Source of the DNA: Actinomycetes bacterium
Lineage (GTDB): Bacteria > Actinomycetota > Acidimicrobiia > Acidimicrobiales > Palsa-688
DNA length: 10,891 bases
NCBI GenBank assembly: GCA_021815935.1
Contig: JAKAZH010000043.1
Location: forward strand, 1-10,891
Direction: 5' to 3'
Positions 1 through 6,023 of this stretch are shown piece by piece; position 1 is the stretch's first letter; each line of letters opens with the position of its first letter. The notes beneath the pieces were generated by a model that worked only from the letters and a program-made list of their open reading frames with translations, was not told the origin of the DNA and ran no database searches. The position numbers and the translations under genes were made by a program.

Positions 1-1031
1 GCGGGCCCTGGTCTGCTACCTGGTGGTGCGCCAACACATCCCCGTCAAGCGGGTGGCCGAGCTGATGCGCGACGCCTACGCGATCCCGGTATCGACTGGG
101 ACGATAGTGGCCATGGTCACCCAGGGCGCGGCCATGCTGGAGGACTTCTTGGCATCGGTGCGCGACCAGCTCGGCCACGCACCCGTCGCCCACGCAGACG
201 AGACCGGTTTGCGTGTCGAGGCCTCGCTTCACTGGGTGCAGTCGGTGTCGACCAAGTTCCTCACCTTGTACTACGTCCACAAGCAGCGAGGCACCAAGGC
301 GATGGACGCCATGGGAGTGCTCGCGACGCTCACCGGCGTCCTCGTCCACGACGGCTATGCCTCCTACCGCACGTACACCGCCGTCACGCACGCTCTATGC
401 AATGCGCACCATCTACGCGAGCTCGACGCGATCGCCGACGTCGAGGGCCAAGGTTGGGCCACCGACATGGTCACGCAGCTCTGCGGCACCTGGCAACGGG
501 TCATCGATGTGAAGGACTCGGGTGTCGGCGCACTCGCTGCACAAGAGCTGGCGTCCATCCGGGCCGCCTACGACACCGCCATCGCCGCCGGCCACGTCGC
601 CAACCCGCCGCTGACGCCATCGCCAAGACGGCGCCGGGCGAGGAAGACCAAAGCCGCCAATCTGCTGGCGCGGCTCGACAACTACGCCGACGACGTGTTG
701 CGCTTCGCCGCTGACTTCAACGTCAGCTTTGATAACAACGAAGCCGAAAGACAGGCTCGGATGGTCAAGGTGCAGCAGAAGATCTCGGGTGGCTTCAGGA
801 CCAAAGCGGGCGCGACGGCATCGCTTGCCGTCCGCAGCTACCTGGCGACCGTCATGAAGAACGGTGTCAACCCCCTCGGCGCGCTCCAACACCTCATGGT
901 CGCAGACCCATGGATGCCGCCCTCCCCCGACAGCAGCTGAACGTTCCGACAGTTCCCCCAAGCCGTTCCCCGAACCCCAGCGTCCTCGCCGAACCGCCTC
1001 CTTCTGTCCGGCCGACCGGCTGAACAGTTAC
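1..1031 (+). mobile_element. IS66-family insertion sequence, right part only
   Basis: The left edge of the window cuts into an IS66-type element. What is seen is the C-terminal part of the transposase up to its stop at 940, then about 90 bp of non-coding sequence. A plausible right terminus is the GGCTGAACAGTTAC at 1018-1031. IS66 elements typically begin GTAA and end TTAC, and have a short non-coding tail after tnpC. If so, the 8-bp target duplication characteristic of the family would be cgaaaatc at 1032-1039. The left end, tnpA and tnpB are not in the window, so neither the boundary nor the duplication can be confirmed. The family call is firm; the exact right boundary is a guess. Confidence 0.6.
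2..940 (+). CDS. IS66 family transposase (TnpC type), 5'-partial
   Basis: This is the DDE transposase that cuts and joins the ends of an IS66 element. About 312 C-terminal residues are visible and the reading frame is open to the left edge, so the start and the N-terminal zinc-binding part lie outside; full-length family members have roughly 500 residues. Recognisable blocks, in order, are the AxLVCYLVVRQHIPV-like segment at the left edge, HADETGLR with the first catalytic Asp (codon 197-199), VHDGYASY with the second Asp (350-352), the CNAHHLREL block at about 398-424, and NNEAERQARMVKVQQKISGGF with the catalytic Glu (740-742). All three acidic residues are present, and I see no stop or frameshift in the visible part, so it may be active. 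The C-terminus ends in a short Pro/Ser-rich tail. The family call is very secure. Confidence 0.93.
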   Translation, partial: RALVCYLVVRQHIPVKRVAELMRDAYAIPVSTGTIVAMVTQGAAMLEDFLASVRDQLGHAPVAHADETGLRVEASLHWVQSVSTKFLTLYYVHKQRGTKAMDAMGVLATLTGVLVHDGYASYRTYTAVTHALCNAHHLRELDAIADVEGQGWATDMVTQLCGTWQRVIDVKDSGVGALAAQELASIRAAYDTAIAAGHVANPPLTPSPRRRRARKTKAANLLARLDNYADDVLRFAADFNVSFDNNEAERQARMVKVQQKISGGFRTKAGATASLAVRSYLATVMKNGVNPLGALQHLMVADPWMPPSPDSS

Positions 1032-1783
1032 GAAAATCCAAGGGAAGTGGCCGAACGGGAGCGGTGCGATATCTGGCGCGGGCACCCGCTCCACTACCGC
1101 CCGTGGCAGCCTCGCACCAGGCCTGAGACCAGCCTTGACGCCCCAGCCTCGGACACGCCGACTATCGGGATCTGCTCGTAGGCACCCGGCCCTGTCTACT
1201 CTGCCGCCATTGGGCGAGGCCCAGCCCGGCCATGTCTACTCTGCCGCCATTGGGCGAGGCCTAGATCGCCGGACGACCATGACCCGCTCACCCCTGTTAG
1301 CCGCTGAGGGCCGCCGGCAACGTCGGGAACACCCTGGCCCCGCCCAATCGTCGGCGGTCCGAGCAATGGCCATCATCGGCGGGGGGATCGCCAAGGTCAC
1401 GGAGGAGTTCCAGCAGTGGCCGGCACCCACCGTGACCGCCTCGCTGGAGAAGCCGAGGAGTCCTCGTCGCCCGCCCTTGAGTTCGTCAGCTCCAATGCCT
1501 CCAAGCGCAGGGTAGGTCCGTGTGGCGTGGTTAGGATTTTCCCCCAGAGTTGTTACAGGTCTCCTCAAAGGTGGCGACCAGCTAGCCGCACCCCCTACAG
1601 CAGCCATTCGGGCAAGTAGGTGTCAGAGGGGGAAAGAAGACCAGACTCGGGCAACCGGTGGTGCGAGTGTTCTACCAGGCCAGGACCGACACGCCGATCA
1701 CTGCACCCCCTCTCCGCCAGCGTTAGCATCAACGGGAATCCGGCCTGTGAGATCTAGACAACAACGTGGGGCAAAGCCGCGAA
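1032..1783. other. Gene-poor stretch between the IS66 end and parS
   Basis: I see no convincing gene in these 750 bases. The open frames here are short, rich in Arg, Pro and Ser, overlap one another on both strands and match no family I recognise, which is what GC-rich non-coding DNA gives. The stretch contains a 40-bp tandem duplication (1185-1264). It also contains a CCCCCT/AGGGGG pair at 1591-1596 and 1627-1632, whose 30-nt loop makes it a weak hairpin. I found no DnaA-box cluster of the TTATCCACA kind, so this does not look like the replication origin itself. In many actinobacteria rsmG ends just before parA; no rsmG remnant could be recognised here. Confidence 0.5.
1185..1264. repeat. 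Two-copy 40-bp tandem direct repeat
   Basis: Positions 1185-1224 and 1225-1264 match at 38 of 40 bases. The two differences are at 1192/1232 and 1222/1262. A 28-bp core with no difference (1193-1220 and 1233-1260) contains TCTACTCTGCCGCCATTGGG. The copies abut exactly, which suggests a slippage duplication or two repeats of an intergenic element. With only two copies and no spacer it is not a CRISPR array. Confidence 0.9.
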
Positions 1784-1799
1784 TGTTTCACGTGGAACG
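1784..1799. promoter_or_regulatory. parS centromere site
   Basis: TGTTTCACGTGGAACG is a near-palindrome whose 14-bp core GTTTCACGTGGAAC (1785-1798) is, from family knowledge, the form of parS used by actinobacteria such as Streptomyces and Mycobacterium. ParB binds this sequence, loads as a CTP-dependent sliding clamp and spreads over neighbouring DNA; ParA then moves the complex. The site lies 44 bp before the chosen ATG of parA, so ParB loading here could also affect parA-parB transcription. It is the only full match I found in the window. Confidence 0.93.
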
Positions 1800-1843
1800 T
1801 CGGGGTCCTTGCTTTCCGTGCGTCCAGCGCTAATGATGGGACA

Positions 1844-3172
1844 ATGACTCAGCCCGACAGAGGCGATAGGCGGGCTCGCTCGATCCTCGATCGACTTCGT
1901 CCTCCGCCTACGCCCGCTCAGACGGGCGAACCGAAGGACACATCACAACGACCCGTGAACGCAGTTCACAGGGCAAGAGGCCCTAATGCCACAGAGATGG
2001 CCGTTACTTCGATCGATGACGCCCAAACTGCCACAATAAGCGAGATATCTACCCTAGCCGCGACCTCCTCAATCGACGCCGGCCATTCCGCCAACGTTGA
2101 CGCTCTGACCACAATCTCCGACCCTGGTCTCTCGTCGTCCGACGACATCGCCGATGCAGCAGAGATCACCGGCGACGCCGCATCGGGACACAGTGCGACG
2201 GGCCCACTTGAGCCGCCCGGCCCGCGAGAGGCTACGCCGGGCGAGCCCTTGTTAGCAGTTCCCCCGGACCTGGACCGCCTCGTCGCTTCGCTTGACGCAC
2301 ACAACGCGGACGAGTCAGCAGACCCGACCTCGCGCGCCGTAGACGACGTCGACGAATACGGACGCCCACTACATCCTTCGAGCCTTTCACATTTCTTGCC
2401 ACGACGGATCGCCGTTGCGAACCAGAAGGGCGGGGTCGGAAAGACGACCACTACGGTGAACGTGGGTGCCTCACTGGCAGAACTCGGCTACCGAGTCCTC
2501 GTTATTGACCTTGATCCTCAGGGTAACGCGACCACAGGCCTCGGGGTGAATGCCCGCAGCCTTGAGTCGTCCATCTACGACGTCCTACTCCATGACGTTC
2601 CGATCGACGATGTCGTCGAACCGACTTCGATGAGAAACCTCTTCGTGGTGCCGGCAACAATCGACCTGGCCGGTGCCGAGATCGAACTTGTCCCTGTCTT
2701 CAGCAGGGAACTCCGCTTGAAGCGGGCGATCGACTCCATCGCAGCAGACTTCGACTTCGTCCTGGTTGATTGTCCCCCGTCACTCGGTCTGCTCACAGTC
2801 AACGCGATGGCAGCCGCCGAAGAAGTCCTTGTCCCGATACAGTGCGAGTACTACGCGCTTGAGGGCCTCGGGCAACTACTACGTAACGTCAACCTCGTCA
2901 AGGCCAATCTCAATGCCCGCTTGGACGTGAGCGTGATCGTGTTGACCATGTACGACGCGAGGACACGGCTTGCCGAGCAGGTCGCCAACGAGGTGCGGGA
3001 TCATTTTGGAGCCCGAGTGTGTCGGAGCATTATTCCTCGGACGGTGCGCCTCTCTGAGGCGCCTTCGTTCGGCCGGCCGATCACGACATTCGATCCATCC
3101 TCACGTGGCGCGATCGCCTACAGGGAGCTAGCAAAGGAGGTGAGCGGTGGCGCGGAGAAGCGGGCTGGGTAG
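1844..3172 (+). CDS. parA: Chromosome-partitioning ATPase ParA (Soj) with long N-terminal extension
   Basis: ParA is a deviant-Walker ATPase that binds nucleoid DNA as an ATP dimer and pulls ParB-parS complexes apart. The chosen ATG gives 442 residues. The frame stays open upstream to a GTG at 1766, but that start would run through parS, so ATG 1844 is preferred; the ribosome site (GATGGGA) is weak. Residues 1 to about 185 are low-complexity, rich in Ala, Ser, Asp, Thr and Pro, and lack an obvious fold; most chromosomal ParAs carry far shorter tails. The ATPase domain starts at about residue 187 with ANQKGGVGKTTTTVN (Walker A, signature Lys about 195, catalytic Lys about 200). It continues with VIDLDPQGNAT (switch I) and FVLVDCPPSLG (Walker B, about 305-314), and ends in the typical SEAPSFGRPI segment. 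parB overlaps its 3' end. The C-terminal domain is certain; the exact start is not. Confidence 0.93.
   Translation: MTQPDRGDRRARSILDRLRPPPTPAQTGEPKDTSQRPVNAVHRARGPNATEMAVTSIDDAQTATISEISTLAATSSIDAGHSANVDALTTISDPGLSSSDDIADAAEITGDAASGHSATGPLEPPGPREATPGEPLLAVPPDLDRLVASLDAHNADESADPTSRAVDDVDEYGRPLHPSSLSHFLPRRIAVANQKGGVGKTTTTVNVGASLAELGYRVLVIDLDPQGNATTGLGVNARSLESSIYDVLLHDVPIDDVVEPTSMRNLFVVPATIDLAGAEIELVPVFSRELRLKRAIDSIAADFDFVLVDCPPSLGLLTVNAMAAAEEVLVPIQCEYYALEGLGQLLRNVNLVKANLNARLDVSVIVLTMYDARTRLAEQVANEVRDHFGARVCRSIIPRTVRLSEAPSFGRPITTFDPSSRGAIAYRELAKEVSGGAEKRAG
3133..3140 (+). promoter_or_regulatory. Strong ribosome binding site of parB, inside parA
   Basis: AAAGGAGG lies 6 nt before the GTG at 3147 and inside the last codons of parA. 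It is the best Shine-Dalgarno match seen in the window. It fixes the parB start and suggests that ParB is translated independently of, or more strongly than, ParA from the shared transcript. Confidence 0.85.
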
Positions 3173-4028
3173 AGGGCTGGGCGCCCTAATCCCCACTGAG
3201 GTATCGAGCGGACATGGTTCAGCGTTACTCGAGATCCCGGTTAACTCGATCGAGGCTAATGAAAGCCAGCCCCGGACGATGTTCGACGAAGAGGCCCTGG
3301 TTTCACTTGCCAACTCGGTCCGGGAAGTCGGGGTCCTACAGCCTGTGCTAGTACGCGACCTCGGCAATGGCCGCTATCAATTGATAGCGGGGGAGCGAAG
3401 ATGGCGTGCGGCCAAGCGGGTCGGCCTTCCTTCGATCCCCGCTGTCGTCAGGTCAGCCTCGGAAGCGGAGAGGGTAGAACATGCGCTGATCGAGAATCTG
3501 CACCGTCAGGACCTCAACCCGATCGAGGAGGCGTCGGCCTACCAGCAGCTGATCGAAGAGTTTGGTCTGACCCACGAGAAGCTCTCAGGCAGAGTTGGGA
3601 AGAGCCGAGCTGCCATCACCAATGCTCTGCGCCTGTTCCAGCTCCCACCAGCTGTCCAAGATCTGGTCAGATCGGGGCGCCTCAGTTCGGGACACGCCCG
3701 GGCACTCCTAGCGACCCCGGACCGTTCGTTCCAAGAATCACTCGCACGGCGTATAGTGGCAGAGGAACTGTCAGTTAGAGCTGTTGAGGACGCCGTTAAG
3801 GAACGTAACTCGCGAGGCCTCCCCGAACGCCAACCTCGCGGCCATAGCGCTTCCCCGCCCCCCGCGGCGATTCTGGAACTGGAGGAGCTTCTTTCGAACC
3901 GCCTTGCGACGTCCGTCAAAGTGACGCTCGGGGCAAAGCGCGGGCGGGTCACTATCGACTTTGCGTCGCTCGAGGATCTCGAGCGCATCTACAGGGCGAT
4001 GACGGACCACGGCCGGCATGAGGGATGA
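3147..4028 (+). CDS. parB: Chromosome-partitioning protein ParB (CTPase clamp)
   Basis: ParB (Spo0J) binds parS, closes into a CTP-dependent DNA clamp, spreads, stimulates ParA and recruits SMC. The protein has 293 residues from a GTG start, a normal length. In order: the conserved N-terminal RRSGLGRGLGALIP, the ParA-contacting region (residues 4-16); the ParB/Srx fold with IAGERRWRAAK (GERRxR motif, residues 82-88, CTP binding); ENLHRQDLNPIEEA (116-129, phosphate-binding box II); a helix-turn-helix around LTHEKLSGRVGKSRAAITNALRL (141-163) that reads parS; a Pro-rich linker (about 222-240); and a C-terminal dimerisation domain (242-287). It overlaps parA by 26 bp and is surely co-transcribed with it. 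All key motifs are intact. Confidence 0.97.
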   Translation: MARRSGLGRGLGALIPTEVSSGHGSALLEIPVNSIEANESQPRTMFDEEALVSLANSVREVGVLQPVLVRDLGNGRYQLIAGERRWRAAKRVGLPSIPAVVRSASEAERVEHALIENLHRQDLNPIEEASAYQQLIEEFGLTHEKLSGRVGKSRAAITNALRLFQLPPAVQDLVRSGRLSSGHARALLATPDRSFQESLARRIVAEELSVRAVEDAVKERNSRGLPERQPRGHSASPPPAAILELEELLSNRLATSVKVTLGAKRGRVTIDFASLEDLERIYRAMTDHGRHEG

Positions 4029-4073
4029 CGCCGACGGTGATAGGACACTCACTCCAAAGTTGAGGGTCTGTCG

Positions 4074-4214
4074 GGTAACCGTAACTCCACAGGGTGTGAT
4101 TAACCCTGTGGAGAACGGATGCGGGTAGCAGCCGGCCCAGGTGGGGGGTGGACATCCGGCTGGCAGGCCGGCGCAGCTCAACTAGCCGTCGGACGCCGGG
4201 AGTTACGGTCTACC
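4074..4214. repeat. Wide inverted repeat spanning most of the parB-trxA gap
   Basis: GGTAACCGTAACTCC at 4074-4088 is the reverse complement of 4199-4214 apart from one extra base (c4210): 15 paired bases with a single bulge, of which 11 are uninterrupted (ACCGTAACTCC against GGAGTTACGGT). The arms enclose 110 bp, within which sits the separate hairpin at 4085-4113, so the left arm and the hairpin share CTCC and would compete. No flanking target duplication is evident. It may be part of a two-way terminator structure or a relic of a small non-coding mobile element. Confidence 0.6.
4085..4113. terminator. Perfect 11-bp stem-loop between convergent parB and trxA
   Basis: CTCCACAGGGT pairs without mismatch with ACCCTGTGGAG around the 7-nt loop GTGATTA. 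It starts 57 bp after the parB stop and lies 107 bp beyond the trxA stop on the other strand. The symmetric stem could serve both transcripts, as expected between convergent operons. There is no U-run on either strand, so it is a hairpin-only candidate of the kind often assumed in high-GC bacteria. A protein binding site is the alternative reading. Confidence 0.55.
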
Positions 4215-4220
4215 TTCTGG

Positions 4221-4547
4221 TCACAGGTGGGGGGTCAGTTCGTCGAGGATCTTCGACTTGGCGCGAGCTCCGACGATTCGCAAGGTGGGCTCACCGTTCT
4301 TGAACAAAATCATCGTTGGAATGCTCATGACATCAAACCGACGTGCGACTTCCTGGTTGTCGTCGACGTTGACCTTGGCAAGCTTCAGCCGGCCTCCCTG
4401 CTCGGTGGCTATCTCGTCGAGGATCGGCGCCACCATCTTGCACGGACCGCACCACTCGGCCCAGAAATCCACCAGGACGGGAGCGTCGGAAGACTTGACC
4501 TCCTCGTCGAAGGTCTGATCTGTCAGCTTCAGAGCTAGCTCAGCCAC
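4221..4547 (-). CDS. trxA: Thioredoxin
   Basis: A 108-residue cytoplasmic thioredoxin that reduces protein disulfides and is itself reduced by the TrxB encoded just upstream. The active site WCGPC is at residues 32-36 in FWAEWCGPCKMVAPIL, the buried Asp is in VDFWAE (residue 27), and the cis-proline is in SIPTM (residue 77). The length is exactly that of the classical family. The start is GTG; AAGAAGG about 8 nt upstream is an acceptable ribosome site. It is the last gene of the minus-strand cluster, 105 bp after trxB. That gap contains a palindrome (4571-4585) and a SigR-like promoter (4602-4627), so it can probably be transcribed alone under thiol stress. Confidence 0.97.
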   Translation of the reverse strand: MAELALKLTDQTFDEEVKSSDAPVLVDFWAEWCGPCKMVAPILDEIATEQGGRLKLAKVNVDDNQEVARRFDVMSIPTMILFKNGEPTLRIVGARAKSKILDELTPHL

Positions 4548-4570
4548 CTGTATCGCCTTCTTTCGTCAAT

Positions 4571-4585
4571 CCGAGAACTTCTCGG
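4571..4585. promoter_or_regulatory. 15-bp palindrome in the trxA leader
   Basis: CCGAGAA and TTCTCGG are perfect inverted arms around a single base, 23 bp before the trxA start codon and just downstream of the predicted transcription start. It could be an operator for a dimeric regulator or a small hairpin in the leader. I cannot name a regulator with this site. Confidence 0.4.
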
Positions 4586-4601
4586 GGTGAACATAGATCA
4601 C

Positions 4602-4627
4602 AACATCAGAAACGTCGGCGCCATTCC
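4602..4627 (-). promoter_or_regulatory. SigR/SigH-type promoter before trxA
   Basis: On the minus strand GGAAT (4627-4623) and GTT (4604-4602) are separated by exactly 18 bases. That is the published form of Streptomyces SigR promoters (GGAAT-N18-GTT), close to mycobacterial SigH sites, and thioredoxin genes are classical members of those regulons. The -10 element ends 54 bp before the trxA GTG, leaving a short leader. The match is seen directly; that it works, and that this organism has such a sigma factor, is inference. Confidence 0.6.
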
Positions 4628-4652
4628 GCTTGCAGACGACCACCCAGTGGCT

Positions 4653-5627
4653 TCAGAGTGTTTCCAGCCAGCGCTCTGCGTCGATCGCCGCCATGCATCC
4701 GCTCCCAGCGGCTGTGATCGCTTGACGGTACTTCGAATCCTGGACGTCGCCCGCGGCAAAGACCCCCGGCACTTTCGTCGCGGTCGATCCCGGCATCGTG
4801 AGAAGGTACCCGCTCTCGTCCATGTCGAGATGACCGTCGAATATCGCCGTGTTCGGGACGTGGCCGATTGCGACGAACACACCACTGACCTCCAGCAGTT
4901 GTTCCTCCCCGGTGAGGAGATTTCGCAAATGGAGTCCCTCAACCTTCGATTCGCCCGCTATGTCTGTCACGACGCTGTCCCACACGAAGCGGATCTTCGG
5001 GTTCTTGTAGGCCCGGTCCTGCATTATTTTGCTTGCGCGCAACTCCTTGCGGCGGTGTACCAAGGTCACCGTTTCGGCGAACTTAGTGAGAAATATTGCC
5101 TCTTCGAGAGCCGAGTCCCCGCCGCCGATCACAGCGATGTGGTGGCCTCGAAAGAAGAAGCCGTCACACGTGGCGCACGTCGACAGGCCACGGCTGATCA
5201 AGCGATCCTCGGCCGGCAGACCGAGCATCAGGCTGCGGGCACCGGTCGCAACAATGACAGACCGGGCCAGGTGCTCTACTTCATCGCCGGAGTTCGGGTC
5301 TTGCGCCCAAACCCGAAGGGGTTCCGCAGAGAAGTCCACCCGCTCGACCTTCGTGGTGAGGAACTCTGCGCCGAAACGGGCCGCTTGGGCCCGCATGTTC
5401 GCCATCAGCTCGGGACCGGCTAGCCCATCTACAAAACCCGGAAAGTTCTCGATGTCGGTCGTCAGCATCAGCTGTCCACCGGGTTGGTCACTGGTCGAGG
5501 AGGGCTGACCCTCAAGGACAAGCGGCAAGAGATTGGCTCGAGCTGCATAGATTGCAGCCGTGAGCCCTGACGGGCCTGAGCCTATGACGACAACTTCTCT
5601 CACTGGCGAAGCATTGGTCTGGGTCAA
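4653..5627 (-). CDS. trxB: Thioredoxin-disulfide reductase
   Basis: A flavoenzyme that passes electrons from NADPH to thioredoxin. The 324-residue length is standard for the low-molecular-weight bacterial class. In order: the FAD-binding VVVIGSGPSGLTAA (residues 12-25), the QPGGQLMLTTDIENFPGF block (48-65), the redox-active CATC (151-154), the NADP-binding IGGGDSALEEA (167-177) followed by HRR (191-193), the usual NADPH phosphate contact, and the second FAD motif FAAGDVQD (290-297). The start is TTG, supported by AGGAG 7 nt before it; a GTG eight codons in is the alternative. It lies 18 bp after the small membrane protein gene and most likely shares a transcript with the upstream kinase gene. 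Confidence 0.97.
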   Translation of the reverse strand: MTQTNASPVREVVVIGSGPSGLTAAIYAARANLLPLVLEGQPSSTSDQPGGQLMLTTDIENFPGFVDGLAGPELMANMRAQAARFGAEFLTTKVERVDFSAEPLRVWAQDPNSGDEVEHLARSVIVATGARSLMLGLPAEDRLISRGLSTCATCDGFFFRGHHIAVIGGGDSALEEAIFLTKFAETVTLVHRRKELRASKIMQDRAYKNPKIRFVWDSVVTDIAGESKVEGLHLRNLLTGEEQLLEVSGVFVAIGHVPNTAIFDGHLDMDESGYLLTMPGSTATKVPGVFAAGDVQDSKYRQAITAAGSGCMAAIDAERWLETL

Positions 5628-5634
5628 CTGCGGG

Positions 5635-5639
5635 CTCCT
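5635..5639 (-). promoter_or_regulatory. Ribosome binding site supporting a TTG start of trxB
   Basis: AGGAG on the minus strand ends 7 nt before the TTG at 5627 and within the 18-bp gap between the two genes. It makes the rare TTG the best start, ahead of the GTG at 5603. Confidence 0.7.
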
Positions 5640-5645
5640 AAAGTG

Positions 5646-5996
5646 CTAGCCGGGTGAACCACCCGAGGGGCGTCTCTTTGACCAAGCAAACCCGCCCACG
5701 CCGATAAATATTGCCGACACCGCCGCATCCACGGTCCACACACGGCGCTCCAGTGGATGGTAGGGAAGGTACACGTCCGCCAAGCGGACGCCGAGCACGA
5801 CCAGAAGGAGCAGGCTGAGGGCACCGAGCGTGCCGACGACGACTCCGAACACCAGGCCCCGAGCGACGAGGGTGACAGGAACAGTTGTCTTGCCCCTGAC
5901 TGTGGCGACCACCGACTCGATCCGGCCGGCAACCTGGTCGGGCCAATCCGATGCGGGTTGCACCGGACGCGGAGAATCTGGCGGGGTCATGACCAC
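5646..5996 (-). CDS. Small two-helix membrane protein of unknown function
   Basis: I do not recognise the family. The product has up to 116 residues: a Pro-rich N-terminus with DWPDQVAGRIESVVATVRGKTT, a long hydrophobic stretch at about 41-70, a short loop with YLPYHPLERRVWTVD, a second hydrophobic helix at about 88-105, and a basic tail SKRRPSGG. By the positive-inside rule the tail is cytoplasmic, which puts both termini inside. The start is either GTG 5996 or ATG 5990; neither has a good ribosome site. It sits 27 bp after the kinase gene and 18 bp before trxB, so it is very probably in one operon with both. A partner or substrate of the kinase, or a small envelope factor, is possible but unproven. 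Confidence 0.75.
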   Translation of the reverse strand: MVMTPPDSPRPVQPASDWPDQVAGRIESVVATVRGKTTVPVTLVARGLVFGVVVGTLGALSLLLLVVLGVRLADVYLPYHPLERRVWTVDAAVSAIFIGVGGFAWSKRRPSGGSPG

Positions 5997-6023
5997 TAAG
6001 CCTAACCCGGGGGGCGAGTTCCT

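Noticed and set aside
1185..1264. CRISPR array
   Set aside because: Only two copies that abut without spacers, and no cas genes.
1135..1515. 126-residue plus-strand open frame in the gene-poor stretch
   Set aside because: Arg/Pro/Ser-rich, crosses the tandem repeat, overlaps minus-strand frames and has no ribosome site or recognised family.
1640..1690. tRNA-like stretch on the minus strand (GGTAGAACACTCGCACC resembles a D arm)
   Set aside because: No matching acceptor stem, anticodon stem or T arm could be found.
1032..1783. Replication origin (oriC) next to parAB
   Set aside because: No cluster of TTATCCACA-type DnaA boxes and no AT-rich unwinding stretch; dnaA and dnaN are not in the window.
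1766..1843. Upstream GTG extension of ParA (26 more residues)
   Set aside because: It would translate through parS, encodes no ParA-like sequence, and the ATG at 1844 is a simpler start.
3100..3115. Second parS (CACGTGG inside the parA 3' end)
   Set aside because: Only the central CACGTGG agrees; the outer half-sites do not match the parS core. The same holds for the CACGTGG near 5167 in trxB.
4587..5423. 278-residue plus-strand open frame opposite trxB
   Set aside because: It is antisense to a certain gene, has no recognisable domain, and such shadow frames are common in GC-rich DNA.
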